Position numbers and translations under genes: made by a program
NCBI RefSeq assembly: GCF_016801865.2
Contig: NC_068938.1
Span: 84,022,886-84,086,885, forward strand
Source: Culex pipiens pallens
Lineage: Eukaryota; Arthropoda; Insecta; Diptera; Culicidae
Length of the DNA stretch: 64,000 nucleotides
Direction of reading: 5' to 3'
The notes under the pieces: generated by a model
Database searches by the model: none
Told to the model about the DNA's origin: nothing
The model's input: the letters and a program-made list of their open reading frames with translations, nothing else
In this document: positions 34,515 to 45,814 of the stretch, one piece after another
Numbering within the stretch: position 1 is the stretch's first letter
Layout: every line of letters starts with the position of its first letter

Positions 34515-35195
34515 TAGGGTGTAATATCAAAATCGATTTTCCAGCACAGCAATTTTTCAGTTCCTTTTGGGGTCCTAAACAACTCCCCGAAGTTTGGGAA
34601 CGATTAGCTTAGTCCTCGCTTTGCTCAAAACGATTCAATTTTCCATATAAATTTGTATGGGAAAAAACATTTTTTTGGATTTTGTTATTTATGAAATCCA
34701 CGTTTCACGCTGTACTAAAACCGGATTCATATTCGGATGCTCTGGAATGTGCTCTACAACTTTCCCGAAGAGAGTATGGTGCTAGCTTGTCCCTGAAAGA
34801 AGATACAGCGTCCTCAAAACTCGTCTAAAACGTGATTTTCGATCAAAAAACACGTTTTAGACGAGTTTTGAACACGCTGTATCTTTTTGTTAGGAGCAAG
34901 TTAGCACCATACTCTCTTGGGGAAAGTTGTAGAGCACCTTCCAGAGCATCCAAATATGAATCCGGTTTTAATAAAGCGCGAAACGTGGATTTTATAAATA
35001 TCAAAATCCAAAAAAAAATGTTTTTCCCATACAAATTTATAAGGAAAATTGAAACGCTTTGCGCAAACCAAGGACTAAACCAATCGTTCCCAAACTTTGG
35101 GGAGTTGTTAAGGACCCCAAAAGGAATTGAAAAATTGCTGTGCTCGCTATATTTGGACAACTTTATTTTTTTCCATACAACCATATTACACCCTA
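34515..35195. mobile_element. 681-bp foldback MITE with a 9-bp target duplication
   Basis: The ends TAGGGTGTAATAT and ATATTACACCCTA are flanked by ATGCTTCAT on both sides (34506-34514 and 35196-35204). The arms pair along nearly the whole length, meeting at about 34845 in a palindromic centre built on AAAACGTG. A 9-bp duplication is typical of Mutator-like elements; because the end bases overlap the duplication, 5 or 7 bp cannot be fully excluded. No coding capacity; open frames in the arms mirror each other. Confidence 0.75.
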
Positions 35196-35204
35196 ATGCT
35201 TCAT

Positions 35205-36470
35205 CTTGTCCCTTTTCCTGATGACAAACAAGAACCGAATGGAATTTGAAGGTTTCGTCGCGGTCCTTTTTTTCGCGGTTTGTTCTCAGATTTCTCAGTG
35301 CTTTCCACCCGTTTGTAAGTACACCGCATTTGCGTACATGGTCGGAACTCCAATTCCTTTTGATTTGGTAGGGTAAGCGGGCACAGTTTGGACCCAAGAA
35401 TGCGGTGGTCATTTCAAATGGAGAAAAAAGGACTGCTGAGCAAGATTTGTACGGATACCGCAAAGTTCCTTTCCTTGGACAGGTATTGCGATTTGCGTGC
35501 CAAAGTGAAATGGTTGGAATTTTTTATCTGCTTCACTGCTCTGGTATGTTGGTGGTTTGTTTTGAGGGAAAGTATTTCACGTGTAGCGTTTCGGACTAAC
35601 AAGGGTGTAAATTGCGGCGAACTTAGCTTGCTGACTACATGCATTTGTTGTTTGAGCATAATGAGTAATTATTTTCAGTGGAATGATTCATTGTGCATAA
35701 AAGAATCTATAAGACTATGTTCAGTCGCCAATATTTCTGGTTTTGAACATACCGATTCCACCAAATTTATTAACATAACTATTTGATTAAAAGGTTATAC
35801 TATTAGCCTTCTAGCAAAGGATAACAACACAGGATCGTGCTAAGTTTTGTTTTATAGTTCAGGAACAACCCTAACTGCAAAATGGGCAAAAAACGGGGGA
35901 ATTTTAATGTTATTATTATTTTATTTTATTATCATTAGCATTATTATGCATTCCATAGCGGCGATGAGGAGTGAAGGAATTTCACGAGATTCACCAGCAG
36001 TAGCTGGCAGCATTAAAAGTGCAGTTGCAGTTTTGCATGCCCTCGGTAAGAATGGCCATCATCATCAATAAATTCATATCTCTCTCTCGGAGGGAGGCAA
36101 CCGGCCTCACTTGGATGCTGGCTTGGTTGGGTTAATTTGCTTGGCGTAGAAGAAATGCAAAAAAAAATACTCTCCTCGTCGGAAGGAAAGGTTTGGAATG
36201 GCGTCTGGCGTAATATCACGATCAGCACATTATTACATGCTTTCTTGGCGGGTAGCGGAACAGAACACAATGGACGTCGTTGCACGGTGTTTGAAGTGAC
36301 CATCAATGACCAGAGGAACAAAGGAGCAAACAAAAATGTACAAGTACAAGATAGGGAGCGTTCATTGATGGGCGTTTGCACGCGTTGATTTTTACCATAT
36401 TTGAAAATGTGGAAAAAATATGTAATGTATTTGATTTGTAGCCTTTGAGTGGAAACTAGTATGGACAAAC
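35205..36470. other. No supported gene
   Basis: A 132-codon open frame (35388-35786, plus strand) lacks any recognised domain and its composition matches the surrounding non-coding DNA. 36080-36330 is slightly GC-richer but has no splice-bounded exon. Confidence 0.45.
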
Positions 36471-38440
36471 CAACGACGCAAAATGGCTTCTTTGGTCTTA
36501 GGAAAAAAAATTACCCGGGCAGATGGAAATAACTTGGGAATACAATTTTTTGATATTTAAAAACATCTGTTATTGAAATGTCATGATTTTAGTTATTACC
36601 GTCTGTTCGGGTAGGGCATAACAAATTATACAAATCATAAAATTTCATAAAAAGCTGATTGCTGAATTGCTCAATTGCATTTCAACATCAAATTGAAACA
36701 AAATCCCATTTTTTTCTTTGACTATTTATTACTAAGAGTTTATATTTCAGAATACACGTATTTTTCCGAAATTTTTGATACGTTATAGGCGACTAAACGA
36801 GGCTTCTTTGCGCTTGTCAAACAAAATTTTGAACACAATTTTTCAAAGAGCATCGCATTCAAGTCACAAGTAAGATAATTTCCTACAATTTTCTTTTGTT
36901 TGAAAAAATAGTTTTTCTCAGTGTCATCCAATTAGACTCTCAATTCCATGTTCCGTGGTTGGATTTACCATGTAATAAATATGAAATTTTCTGCTCTATT
37001 TAATAACAATAATTTTGAAATTTAAAAATCTAGCCAAACATTTGAAATAATTATCCATTAAAAAGAATAGAAAATTTCACAAAAAATGCATTTTTAACAT
37101 TGAAAATTTAAAAAACAGTTTACGAAAATCGCGGGTTGGAAAATGAGATAACACCAAGAAAAACTAATTTTCCACAATTTGTTTACTTTAAGATGCAGCA
37201 ATCCGATCAACAATGTCTGAAAAGGAAAATTGTAGGAAAAATGTTGAGGTTTTCGAAAATATTTTTTGCACGGGTGCATTTTCTTCAGATTTTTTTTTTA
37301 AATTGCAATAAAAAAAAAACATTGTTCGAAGCAAAAAACTTAAAATGCCTTTAACTTGAAAACGGAGAAAACATGATTATGCGTCTTAAAATGAATTTAT
37401 TTTGAAAATATTTTCGTGTTTTTTTTCCAAAAATCGCGTTATTTTTCAAAAAAATCATACCTCCGATACCAGATTTAGCACTATTTAAAACTCAGCGAAA
37501 AAAATGCTCTTTTTATTCCGGTAAAACATATAAAAAACACAAATCACTAATTTGGGAACTCAACTGTTTGTGATATCAAATAAACCGTGATGATCAAATA
37601 TTTAAAGCTGGTTTTTTCCGTGTATCGATTTTTTCCTGAAAAGACCTAATCATAACCTACAACTTTGCCAAAGACACCAAATCTATCGAAAATCCCTTCT
37701 CAAGAAACAGTTTTGGAGCTTTAGTGGGCAATTTTTTGGTTTGGTTGAAAATTATGGTGGTTCACGATTAGGGTGATTTTCAAAATCTAACTTTTCAGGA
37801 ATATTTTTGAGAATTTTTGTGTCTTATAGAAAGTTTTTGGGCTTGTCAATCCAAGCAACTTTGTCAAAGACACCAAAAAATTATCTTGCAACTACGCCTT
37901 CTACGACCAAAAGAGGTGCACTTTTAGAGCTCTAAAAACATACATTTTAATTGTTTGATAAGTCAATTTGGACTTTAAGGTCAAAAGTTACAGCCATTTT
38001 AAGGTAAAAAAGATGCAAATTTAAAACTCAAATATCTCGAAAAGGCGCAGGCCAAATTTTAAGCGCCAGGTTGCATTCGAAAGAGGAGATCTAGCACTAT
38101 AAACGCTGAAAAAATCCCAGGGGTATTTTTCTTTAAACTCGAGATATCTTCATTTGAAAATGTCTAATTTTCAAGGGAAAAGTGTATGGGACCACCCTAA
38201 CGAAATTAGAAAATTGTCCAACTATATGTTTTCCATGTAATTTTGCCCGCTGAATCCGAATCCCTCAGAATTGACCCAAAGTGTTAAAAAATCGATTTTT
38301 GGTTACATTTTGGGTTTCTTTGTAAAATTATCATAGGTATCGTAGATAACGTAGATAATAACTCCTATGTCTCATTGTCTATGAGGTGGGTAATGTTCAA
38401 ACCTCCCAGATGCTTCCCTTCCTTGGATCACCATTATTCC
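36471..38440. repeat. Mixed relics of dispersed repeats
   Basis: 37630-37740 resembles the family A arm (CATAACCTACAACTTTGCC). 38205-38340 matches 16996-17155. The rest is AT-rich with no supported gene. Confidence 0.45.
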
Positions 38441-39145
38441 ATTTAGAGCAAGCTGCATTTTAGCTTTGCTTGAATGCACTTTCCTTCCTTTCTTCGCCAA
38501 TCACAACACTGTTGTTGGCTACTGCTTCCAGCGAGCCGAGTCCGATACATGATCGAAACTGCACCAGAACATGGCTCAAAGAGCTGGACCCTCCTCCCTT
38601 CCTCTTTCTGGCCATGACGAACGTCGGGTCGTCGTCCGCCGCGGTTCGATACCAGGAATTGGCCGTGCACGGGCCGAACCGAAAACAAAAATATCTTATT
38701 TGATCTAGATTTTGACAATATAGTGTGGCAACGGCCGCGGTCGGCACCGGTGGGATGTTTCGTAAATTTATTCCTTTTTCGCGGACGGTAGGACGGTAGG
38801 CTCCATCTTATTATCGACATCGATTTTGGCGGGAGAGAGAAGAGTTGAATTATTGTGCATTATTCACATCAACATCAGGGCTCCGTCGTTGTCGTCTTCG
38901 TCTTCGTGCCGGTTTGGGAGCATAAAAGAAGTGCACTTTGTCACATTTATCCGTACAATCGGGGTAACAACAATATGCATTATGGGTCTTGGCCGAATCA
39001 CCTTTTTTGGGCTGCACGATACGATATCGGACCGTGCGCATTCCTGGGATCCCTTCACCATGGCTACATGATGGAGGAGTTTAGGTTTCGGAAAATGTTT
39101 CAGTGTTTTAAGAAGGCACCAAGTTTGGATTGTCCAGAAATTTGA
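38440..39145. other. GC-rich island without a recognisable exon
   Basis: Several frames are open on both strands but are interrupted and show no domain. A CGTCGTTGTCGTCTTCGTCT low-complexity run lies near 38885. This could be a regulatory or untranslated region of a gene whose exons are elsewhere. Confidence 0.4.
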
Positions 39146-39627
39146 TGATTTTTGTTGCAAATGAAAAGGACTGATAAGCGTTTAAGTTGACTCAATGAAT
39201 CTTTTGAGAAATAACACTATTTTTTTAATGTGAATCCAAGTTCCATACTCACAGATTCACTCAAAATTGTCCTTTTACAAGAGAGATGCCCAAGGTTTTT
39301 GATTGGTGGGCCAAAATTGAGGCCTAAAAATTTTTTTATCAAAACAATGAAATTGCACTATTTCCAACTGTGATACTGTGATACTGATATACCCCATAAG
39401 CTGAAGCTATTTTTTTTTTTAATTTTAAAAGTACTTATTTGTTGGAATATTTTAAAGCTCTAACCAATTGTTACTCAAAATTTAGGATTTTTGACTCTCC
39501 TCCCACCCTTTTCGTAACAAATTGTATTTAATTAGATATCCCCCTCACCCCACCCCAAGATCTTTTTGCAAATTTGTATGAGTGCTTACTTGAAAATTTC
39601 GTAATACGTAACAGAAAATCTCGGATT

Positions 39628-39844
39628 AGTTTTCAAAAAGCCGTAAGAGCCATTGGTAAACAAAGTCCTTTTTGCATCGGTATTCGACCTTCTTCCGAAA
39701 AACCAATATCAAACATGCTTGAGATGTTTCATCTACACGTCCTTCAAGTGCCCCAAATTAAAGATAAATGAAATTTTTTTTCATTTTGGAGAAACGAAAA
39801 CTAGTGTCAAAGGTCACGATGGCTCTTACGGCTTTTTGAAAACT
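39628..39844. mobile_element. 217-bp MITE with 26-bp terminal inverted repeats
   Basis: The termini AGTTTTCAAAAAGCCGTAAG (to 39653) and their exact complement (39819-39844) enclose unrelated AT-rich sequence. The structure is that of a short non-autonomous DNA transposon. No clear target duplication was seen. Confidence 0.75.
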
Positions 39845-40222
39845 CAACCGAGAAATGTTCATCTCTCTTAGGGCCAAGTTTTAAAAAATCTGAAAATATT
39901 TTTTAGAGAGTTGAGAAAATTGAGTAGAACAGCTCATTTTTGGTAAAATTCATCCTTTGCATGACCATATCTCAGCAAATCTGACCAAAGGTCAACAATT
40001 TTCTAAAAAAGCAAATTGTACAGAATTTGTTAATCTCTTCGAATATTTCTTTTTTCAAAGATGGTCAAGTATGGACATCATTTAAAAAAAAATAGACAAT
40101 TTTGTTTAAATTAACCTGCAATAACTCAAAACTGGTGCACTTAATCTAAATTAAAAAAGTTTGTTTTTGATTTGTTTTTGTGTGCATTTTCGATACTTTT
40201 ATTTTTTCTTTTCAAAACATGT

Positions 40223-40826
40223 AGCAATTTTCCACGAAAACAACATGATTCGAAAAAAAGTTCTCCGATTGAGATCAAATTTTTTTCTGAGGATTCCTTG
40301 GTCGAAATAATTAGAACCGTATTTTTTTTTGTTTGGTCATTCCGGTGACCAATACCGAGTTAGGGTGGTCCGAAAAATTGCCATTATCATCTATTTTCGC
40401 AAAAAAAAAACACATTACAAAAAAAATATATAACTTCGCGCCATTTTAATCGATTTTAGTTGTCATGGACGCAAACGAAAGGGTATTAGATAGGCTTTTA
40501 ATTTTAAATTTTCAAAAATCTGACATTTAAAAAGGTTATATCAAAACATAAAATGCTGTTTTGAAAGTCTCATTTTCAAAGATAAAAATATAAATCTGAA
40601 AATACATTATCGGATTACCCGGGAAATTTTACATAACATATCTAAAAAGTAGAGTTTTAAAACAGGATTTCGAGATACGATTTTTTGAAAATGAAAACTA
40701 AGTTTCTCGACACGCCGCGTCCTTATGCGGGAAAATGACGATTTTTTGATATTTTGGGTACCAAAATTTTCGTAATTGAAAGACGCATTTTTTTTCGAAT
40801 CATGCTGTTCGTGGGGAATTGTTGCG
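40223..40826. repeat. Foldback repeat family F
   Basis: The arms beginning AGCAATTTTCCACGAAAACA (40223) and ending TGTTCGTGGGGAATTGTTGC (40826) are complementary over about 40 bases. A related half copy lies at 46620-46790, sharing GGGGAATTGCTGT and GGTGGTCCGAAAA / CAGACCACCCTAA segments. Confidence 0.6.
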
Positions 40827-41730
40827 TATCAGAAAATAAAAAAAACTAAAGGGGCTAAAGTTTGTCAAAATCAAATGTTTTTGTAACTAAAAGTTATTTG
40901 AAAAAATGAGCATTTTTTTAAGAATGTGATTATTTTTAACTGAATTGTTCTAATCATAACCTACAACTTTGCTTAAGACATAAAATTGTTCAGAAAATCC
41001 CTTCTCCAGTTACAGATTTTCGAATGTTTTCAAAACACTTTCTATGAACAGTCCCCAAATTTGTATTGAGAGACTTGTATGAAGAAACTATTGATGCAAA
41101 ATTGCTCATTTTTACATAAGTCTATACAAATCGAAAAATACAAAAAAATAAATCAGGTTATTTTTGCGAAATTCTTAAGAACTGCTTCATTTGAACCAGA
41201 TTCTCCCACCATGACCCGTCCATTGCACCAGGAAAAAGGAATCGAATTTTAATCTAATCTAATCTAATCTAATCAGACCCTAGCGCAGCCAATCTTTCGA
41301 AGGGATCCTGGAGAGTGCCTTAGGTTAGATGACGCCTAGCACTCTTCTTGTCATTTATTAACATTTGTAGTGCGCCATTGCATTAGAATGCATTGAAACA
41401 TCACAAGCGTTAAAGCGGCCAGGCCTACTGCGTAAAGCCGTATCGCAGAGATGACTCGTAATTGGGTTGAGTTTGAGCACTGAGTGTTCGAACAGCAACA
41501 CAATTCTGAATCGACAGGGGAGGAAGAAGCGTGGGGACACACCACCATACGCTCCGAGTTTTGTTTTGTATTCGTTGGGAGCACCATGCTAAGAAGGTTT
41601 GGTACTCCGGGACCCTCTGGGATGGGACATTGTATTTCCACGAATGCCCTGGACACTATTTGCCGTGGTTATAGCGCCACAACTCGCTCTCTGTAACAGT
41701 ATTCCTAATTCCAGTCCAAGCTCACCAAGT

Positions 41731-41806
41731 CCTCATGGCCTAGTGGTTAGCATTTTTGCTTACCAATCCAAAGGACAGGGGATCGAACCCCGCCTCGAGC
41801 GACTTA
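41731..41806 (+). other. Second tRNA-like segment, opposite orientation
   Basis: A-box-like TGGCCTAGTGG and B-box-like GGATCGAACCC are correctly ordered and spaced on the plus strand. It lies within the minus-strand SINE-like element, so the element carries two pol III-type promoters pointing towards each other. Confidence 0.6.
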
Positions 41807-41862
41807 GATTTTTCGTTCATATTCATATCATTTCAAATTTATGTGTTCTTAACTTTCTCGTT

Positions 41863-41939
41863 GGGAGCAGATGGGAATCGAACCCAGAACCATTCGCTTA
41901 CAAAGCGAACACCGTAACCAGTCAGCCACGACCGCTCCC
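41863..41939 (-). other. tRNA-like SINE head, anticodon-loop TTTGTAA
   Basis: The 77-base segment has a 7-bp acceptor pairing (GGGAGCG with TGCTCCC, one G-T), a 5-bp anticodon stem TTCGC/GCGAA with loop TTTGTAA (anticodon position TGT) and a T-arm with TTCGATT. The D-arm to anticodon spacing is two bases too long and one T-stem pair is broken. Together with its place at the 5' end of a duplicated-target element, this makes it a tRNA-derived promoter rather than a working tRNA gene. Confidence 0.65.
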
Positions 41940-42190
41940 TTAAAAAAAAAAGGAATCGAATTTTAAAGACAAGAATTGTTTAGGGGATAAGGGAAAATCT
42001 CCACGGTTTCCTACATCATTGCTGAACACACGAAATTGATCTGAAAATTATTCTCAATGTACAGCTTTCCAAATAATCACATGCCTGTTTTGCATGACCA
42101 GCCCGTAAAATTGAAAAAAAACTCAAGATACTAATGGTCAAATAAAAAAAATACAAAATATAAAATCTGAATAGAAATATAAAATCAGAA

Positions 42191-42292
42191 AACAAGTTGC
42201 AAAAAGACGATTTTTTCAACGCGAATCGTATATTTATCCAACAAGATCGGGAAACCAACGAGTGCTAAAAAAACAAGTTTTGCAACGAGTTT
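42191..42292. repeat. Hairpin repeat family I, copy 2 (degenerate)
   Basis: It shares CAAGTTGCAAAAAGACGATT, ATTTATCCAACAAG and AACAAGTTTTGCAACGAGTT with the copies at 33229 and 52101, but part of the right arm is deleted, so the hairpin is weakened. Confidence 0.65.
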
Positions 42293-42659
42293 CATACAAC
42301 ATATTTTTGCAATTCCGAAAAACGCCTCAATCACCAATACAAAATATATAAAAAATATTAATTTTCCATACAATACGATACGATAATTTTAAAAATAATA
42401 AAGAATTAATAGTTGATAAAAATATAATTACCTTTAATTTTTTTCATGGCTTAAAAAGTATCTACATGTTTTGATAAGAAACAACTAATATTTTTTGTAG
42501 AAAATAATTGTCAGAATAGAATAACTGTTGAAAAAATTAGAACAAATGATCAAAACAAAACAAATCTGGAGATTTTTTTCTATGGGTCCCATAAACCAAA
42601 TTTTCATGTTTTCCTTTCTAAGTGTTTTTGAAACCGCCTTAAAAAAGCAAAGCAATCCA

Positions 42660-43414
42660 CTTTAACGACCCCCGGGTCTTTTGTGGTCTATGTTGCAAGT
42701 TTCTGCTCATTTCTAGGCGTCCGAAGGTTATGTGTGGTGAGTAGGGTGCCCAGAATATGGGACTTTTTTTTCAAAACCTCGCTCCACAAGCTGAATATTG
42801 TTCCTTGACCTATTTTAGGACTCTGGGCAAAATATGAGCAAAATCGGTCATCATTTACCCATTGATACTCGGAGGTGAAGTTTGTATGGGAAAAATCGAA
42901 AAAATGTATGGAAAACCCAAGTTTCTTACGGTTTGATCTGCACGGTGCGCTACTTCCATCCAAATATTTCCAAAAGTGAGATTCTTATTGAAAATTTAAT
43001 GCTCTACAACTTTGTAGAACATACCAAAACTGTAAAACTCGATCCTGAAAAGTTATTAGCGATTTAAAAAAGTAATTTTTGTATGAAAAACATTGTTTTC
43101 AACAACTTTAGGCTCGGGTATCAATGGGTTAATCTCATCCAATTTCGCTCAAAATTTACACAGATGCTAAAAATAACCCAATAAACCGTTTTCTGCTTGT
43201 GGAGCAGGGGGTCATTTTTTCTGGGCACCCTAGTGGTGAGTCACCCAAAACCTCTTTTTACGCAAATGGATCGACGTTTTACTTCCCCATCCAATAGAAA
43301 GCGTGATCAGGCAAATCTCGTCTCGAAAAATGCCACCGGATCCATCGGGGATTGAACCCAGGCCTTACTGGGGTGAGAGGCTACCACGCTAACCACTACA
43401 CAACCGGACCCGGC
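42660..43414 (-). mobile_element. tRNA-headed SINE (Twin-like), interrupted by a MITE
   Basis: On the minus strand the head at 43414-43331 has an A-box-like TGTAGTGGTTAGCGTGG and a B box GGGTTCAATCCCC (43359-43347). The body continues to 43233, is interrupted by the 491-bp MITE, and resumes from 42741 to about 42660. The Twin family of Culex is the obvious comparison (established knowledge); the exact family needs a database match. A second copy lies at 49575-49790. Confidence 0.65.
42742..43232. mobile_element. 491-bp hAT-type MITE with 8-bp duplication
   Basis: The termini TAGGGTGCCCAGAA (42742-42755) and TTCTGGGCACCCTA (43219-43232) are exact complements. GTGGTGAG flanks both sides (42734-42741 and 43233-43240). 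An 8-bp duplication with TAGGG ends is characteristic of hAT transposons. No transposase is encoded. Confidence 0.85.
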
Positions 43415-43439
43415 ATCCAAAAATACATAAAAAGCCAAA

Positions 43440-44717
43440 AATGAAAAATTATGATTAAAGAATGGACCATTGCAAAAAAAATCCATAAATATATTTTACA
43501 AACTAAAAAGTGTTGAAATGGGAGATGAATTTGAAGGAGTAAATTTAACTTCTTTATCATATAAATTTACCCTAATTTATGTTGAAAAATAATCCGTTGT
43601 AAATTTACACATCGTTACTGACACTAAGAATTTTTACTGTCTACTTGAAATATCACTGTACATATTGAAAAGTCAAAAAACAATTTAAAAATGTAATAAA
43701 AATCCTGCATTGACCTTTTTTTCTCAGTTTTTTTTTAAAGAAATTCATAGAAAAGTTTTGGAATAAGAAGAATTTTGCATCATAAGCCCAGAATTTCTGG
43801 TGCTCCGTAACTTGCATCTTATCAGCTATATATTCAGCCTTTGGTTCTCTCTGCATCCCAACCACCCAAACAAAGTCCAATTATAAGGCTTAAATCTTGC
43901 GCGAGCGCGCGTAAGTTTCTGCTTCTGTTTGCCTCGAAGCTCGCGGCGACGAACAAAAACCGGTAGTGTGTGAGATGGAAAATTAAAAACAATAAAGAGT
44001 CGCTTCGATAGCCCTGCGCAAAAGGCGCGGAATTCAGCATTAATTTAATTTAATTATTCCTCTTTTCGTATCAAGTCAAGCAGGCAGGCAGGCATTTCGG
44101 ATGGCTTGGAGATGAACGACTTTGGTGGAACGACGCGTATCGATGGAATTGGATTTGGATTTGGTCCTTTCTGGTCAGCGCGATAAATTATAAGCGCGAG
44201 CGCGGGGTTTCGGCCTGATGGAGAAAATATTTCCAGACACTGGCAACACTGCCCCCCCCCTTGTGTCGAGGTTCTGTTCAGCGAGTTCTGTTCCGGGAAG
44301 CGAGGCGTGATTGTCCTTTTATAGAACTGGAAATCGGAATCGTCCGCAAGTTTGCACATATTTTGTACAATCGATTCCATTGAATGGTAATTTCGAGGCT
44401 GATGTACTTGTTGCCAATTACAACCAGACTTGTGACCTCTTGTTGGCACGCGCGAATCGAACACGTGGCTTCCGTAGGGAATCCTCCGCATAATCACACG
44501 AAGTCGTTGTTCAGCAAGATTTAGCTACTCCAACTTCTAATCATCATTCATCAACTTTTTTTTTCCTCGGGAAATCCTCAAATGAAATTCATCACTTAAT
44601 TAGCCTCACTTTGGCGTTAATTATAATTACCCGCGCCAAATCTGAGGCATCAATCCATTATCTCCGAGAGGACAGCTAACAGCTAGCATTGATTAACGAG
44701 ATTCCCCACACACTTAC
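43440..44717. other. No supported gene; possible intron of the zinc-finger gene
   Basis: AT-rich to 43880, then a GC-richer stretch (43900-44480) with overlapping frames on both strands and no domain. On the minus strand this is downstream of the zinc-finger exon, so it is probably intron. Confidence 0.45.
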
Positions 44718-44924
44718 CGTCGCAGCTGAGTGATGGTTTTCCCCCGGTAGTCACAGTCTGGCTCGACGCAGACAAAGTTCCGCTCGTCCGAGTGGCGGCT
44801 GGCCAGATGGGTTCGCACCTCGGCCGCGCTTCGGCCCACGTAGAAGCAGCCGGCGTGCTGACAGGCAAATTCCTTGATCGATCTGTCCCTCAGGTGGACG
44901 CGGGTATGCTGAAGGAGCAGGTTG
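44718..44924 (-). CDS. Internal exon of a C2H2 zinc-finger protein gene
   Basis: The exon is bounded by acceptor CTTTAG (ending 44925) and a perfect donor GTAAGTG (starting 44717). It is 207 bases: one base completing a codon, 68 codons, and two leftover bases. It encodes QHTRVHLRDRSIKEF, then CQHAGCFYVG...RTHLASRH, a classical C-X4-C-X12-H-X4-H finger, followed by FVCVEPDCDYRGK, the start of a second finger that must finish in the next exon. The opening QHTRVHLRDRSIKEF looks like the end of a preceding finger (H-x3-H). A DNA-binding nuclear role is inferred. No other exon of this gene was found in the window, implying long introns. The gene cannot be named from one exon. Confidence 0.85.
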
Positions 44925-45040
44925 CTAAAGGGAGAGCGGGAGAGATATGTGTGTTAATGAGAATAATTAACGAGATTATGTGGCTTTGTCGGATAGTTGG
45001 TTGACCTATATTGCAGTTGAGATATCTTGGAAAAGAATTA

Positions 45041-45756
45041 GGGGGAGAGGGGGTAATATGCACCCCCTAAGGGAAAACTGTGATTTCTCAACCATTACAG
45101 CATTACTTTGGAAGATTTTTGCTCGATGTTCTAAAACAACTATTATTCTTCGTCATCCATGAGAAAAAGTCTTAAAAAACCTCAAAATTGTTCGAAAATA
45201 TCAAATTTCTAAAAACATGTTTGATTCATTTCAAACAACCATGCGGGGCAATATGCACCGCAACATTGGGGCAAAATGCACTACAACAACGCGGCAAAAT
45301 GCACCACAACATGGGGCAAAATGCACCGAATAAAAGCAGTTTTCACTAGTCACCACTAAATGACACCGCTGTTTTTACAAAGGAGCTTCATAGCGGTGCA
45401 TTTTGCCCCGACCACGCTTTTTGCAGAAAATTTAATTAAAAATGCATTTTTTGATGTTTTTGGACTCATCTATCTACAGATTAATGAAGATTATTGCAAA
45501 AACTATATACCTCAACACTAACAATATCATTAAACGCATAATGAAGGTTCAATTAAAATTAGATGAAAACACAACATTTTAAAGTTATGCATATAACTTG
45601 AGCTGTTTCTATACTGCGATGCTCAAATTTTTCCAGCATGGTTTAGCAATGTTAAGCTTCCAATTTCTATGATTTTTCCCCGGAAAATTCTTCCAAATAC
45701 CGAGAAAAGAAGGGGGTGCATTTTGCCCCGGGGGTGCATATTACCCCCTCTCCCCC
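45041..45756. mobile_element. 716-bp MITE with 27-bp G-rich terminal repeats, TA-flanked
   Basis: The perfect inverted ends GGGGGAGAGGGGGTAATATG (to 45067) and complement (45730-45756) are flanked by TA on both sides, as in Tc1/mariner-type insertions. Near the left end GGCAAAATGCACC-like motifs repeat four times (45243-45330), with inverted versions (TGCATTTTGCCCC) at 45398-45412 and 45717-45729. No coding capacity. Confidence 0.75.
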
Positions 45757-45814
45757 TATCAAACAAAACTGATGCATCGATGGCTCTCTTATTTTCTCTA
45801 CACACTTTGATTTC

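Larger units (their letters stand above)
41253..41946 (-). mobile_element. tRNA-headed SINE-like element with (GATTA)n tail and 20-bp duplication
   Basis: The perfect duplication AAAAAGGAATCGAATTTTAA flanks the element at 41233-41252 and 41947-41966. On the minus strand it starts with a tRNA-like head (41939-41863) and ends in (GATTA)4, the microsatellite type of tail shared with several mosquito LINEs. At about 690 bp it is long for a SINE. It contains a second tRNA-like segment in the opposite orientation (about 41731-41806). Mobilised in trans by a LINE, by inference. Confidence 0.8.

Noticed and set aside
34843..35463. 206-codon minus-strand frame
   Set aside because: More than half of it is the right arm of a palindromic MITE; no domain and no splice context.
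41863..41939. Functional tRNA-Thr(TGT) gene
   Set aside because: D-arm spacing and the T-stem are defective, and it sits at the 5' end of an element with a 20-bp target duplication, so it is a SINE head.
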